13,164 bases of DNA from Verrucomicrobiota bacterium (GTDB lineage: Bacteria; Verrucomicrobiota; Verrucomicrobiia; Verrucomicrobiales; Verrucomicrobiaceae), in assembly GCA_009885275.1 (NCBI GenBank), contig VFKY01000286.1, forward strand, positions 1 to 13,164, read 5' to 3'. Positions 12,517 through 13,164 of the stretch are shown piece after piece (within the stretch, counting starts at the first letter, position 1; each line of letters starts with the position of its first letter). The notes beneath the pieces were generated by a model that did no database searches, had not been told where the DNA came from, and was given only the letters and a program-made list of their open reading frames with translations. A program made the position numbers and the translations under genes.

Positions 12517-13164
12517 CTAAGACTCTCCGGCCCTACCGTATTTGAGGTAGAACTGATTTTGAAACAGTTCCCCGGGATCATACTTTAGTTTTAGATCGAA
12601 GAATTCGCGGGCCTGCGGATACGCACGATTAAACTGCTCTATTGTTGCATGCAGTCGGTAGGGTAAATAGTAGCGCCCTTCGTGCTCGATGGCAGCATCG
12701 ATTAGGTCGCACGTAAGTGCTTCCATGCTGCGCTCGCCAGATGTTGATTTTTTTTGGACAAATAACATTACGAAGGCGATCATAGGCTGGTCCGCGTAGC
12801 GAAGAAACGTGTCGGTGTCTTGGTTCGCGCTGCGAACCGTTACGTTGAGCAAATTGGCCCTGTGTTTGGGGATGATGTTTCGCATCGCTTCGACAAATCC
12901 AACGACACGATGCCGCGGGACAAAGTACTCGTGCAAGATGTCGGTCGATTCGGTGGAGCGATTTTGGAGCGCCTCGACGCCTTCGTTCAATAACTGGTTT
13001 CGAGAGAAAATCTTACCGGCCAAAGCTGGCTGCAGCTTGGTCTCGGCACTCCAACGCAGTTCTTTCCCGTAGTCGTCTTCGGCCGAGCCTCGAAAGACGG
13101 CACGCCGCAGTCCGGCTGTTCTTGGCTCGGACAGCGATGGGATATCGTCACCTGGATCCCTAAA
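12517..13164 (-). CDS. FAD-dependent oxidoreductase (VAO/PCMH type), C-terminal part, 5' end beyond the window
   Basis: The frame is open from the right edge to the TAG at 12517, giving the last 215 residues. It begins FRDPGDDIPSL and continues through VFRGSAEDDYGKELRWSAET, then LHEYFVPRHRVVGFVEAMRNI, IDAAIEHEGRYYLPYRLHAT, and the closing LKLKYDPGELFQNQFYLKYG. This order (an RW-E strand, an EYFVP strand, a GGR/Y-type strand, a YDP...FxN tail) is that of the substrate-binding and C-terminal part of FAD-linked oxidases such as alditol or aldonolactone oxidases. The FAD-binding domain lies outside the window. The substrate is unknown. A TTG inside the frame at 13023 would give a 168-residue protein but would cut conserved sequence, so the gene is treated as continuing leftwards of its start off the edge. 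Confidence 0.8.
   Translation of the reverse strand, partial: FRDPGDDIPSLSEPRTAGLRRAVFRGSAEDDYGKELRWSAETKLQPALAGKIFSRNQLLNEGVEALQNRSTESTDILHEYFVPRHRVVGFVEAMRNIIPKHRANLLNVTVRSANQDTDTFLRYADQPMIAFVMLFVQKKSTSGERSMEALTCDLIDAAIEHEGRYYLPYRLHATIEQFNRAYPQAREFFDLKLKYDPGELFQNQFYLKYGRAGES

Overview
The window looks like chromosomal DNA of a Gram-negative bacterium, most likely a member of the Verrucomicrobiota. This is an inference from protein character (IF3 with an acidic tail, the ArsR type, the RAYT remnant, an outer-membrane barrel protein and a Tat-exported amidase-like protein), not from a database match. Shine-Dalgarno sequences are weak or absent in front of most genes. The exceptions, infC and pstA, are informative about their starts.

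Region 1 (1-3570, minus strand) is a metal-uptake operon. It reads, in transcription order, an outer-membrane beta-barrel protein with His/Glu-rich loops, a TroA/ZnuA-type periplasmic metal-binding protein, a small membrane-anchored protein of unknown function, an ABC ATPase with a His/Cys-rich N-terminus, and the first codons of the membrane permease, which is cut by the window edge. A perfect 18-bp AT-rich palindrome sits just upstream of the first gene and is a candidate metalloregulator operator. Together the genes would carry a divalent metal (Zn or Mn) from outside the cell to the cytoplasm.

Region 2 (3671-4921, plus strand) holds a small cysteine-rich CWC-type protein and a Tat-exported DUF1460-type amidase-like protein. 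The latter ends at an inverted repeat that separates it from a convergent operon.

Region 3 (4991-8706, minus strand) is arsR-pstS-pstC-pstA-pstB: a complete high-affinity phosphate ABC transporter directly behind an ArsR-family repressor with paired cysteines. No phoU and no obvious Pho box are seen. An ATATGC-N8-GCATAT inverted repeat lies at the pstS start. The arrangement suggests arsenic- or metal-responsive control of phosphate uptake. PstB carries LSVGQ in place of the ABC signature LSGGQ.

Region 4 (8765-11516) contains infC, read from an ATA start behind a strong Shine-Dalgarno and followed by a HAD hydrolase rather than rpmI-rplT. Divergent from it is a secreted S1/P1-type nuclease with all nine zinc ligands.

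Region 5 (11517-13164) is accessory DNA. A decayed REP-associated tyrosine transposase (RAYT) has lost its catalytic core and is spread over three frames. It is bracketed by two unrelated REPIN elements that share the GTAG head. A 118-bp stretch bounded by 12-bp inverted repeats follows, and then the 3' part of a FAD-dependent oxidoreductase gene that runs off the right edge. No rRNA, tRNA or CRISPR array was recognised.
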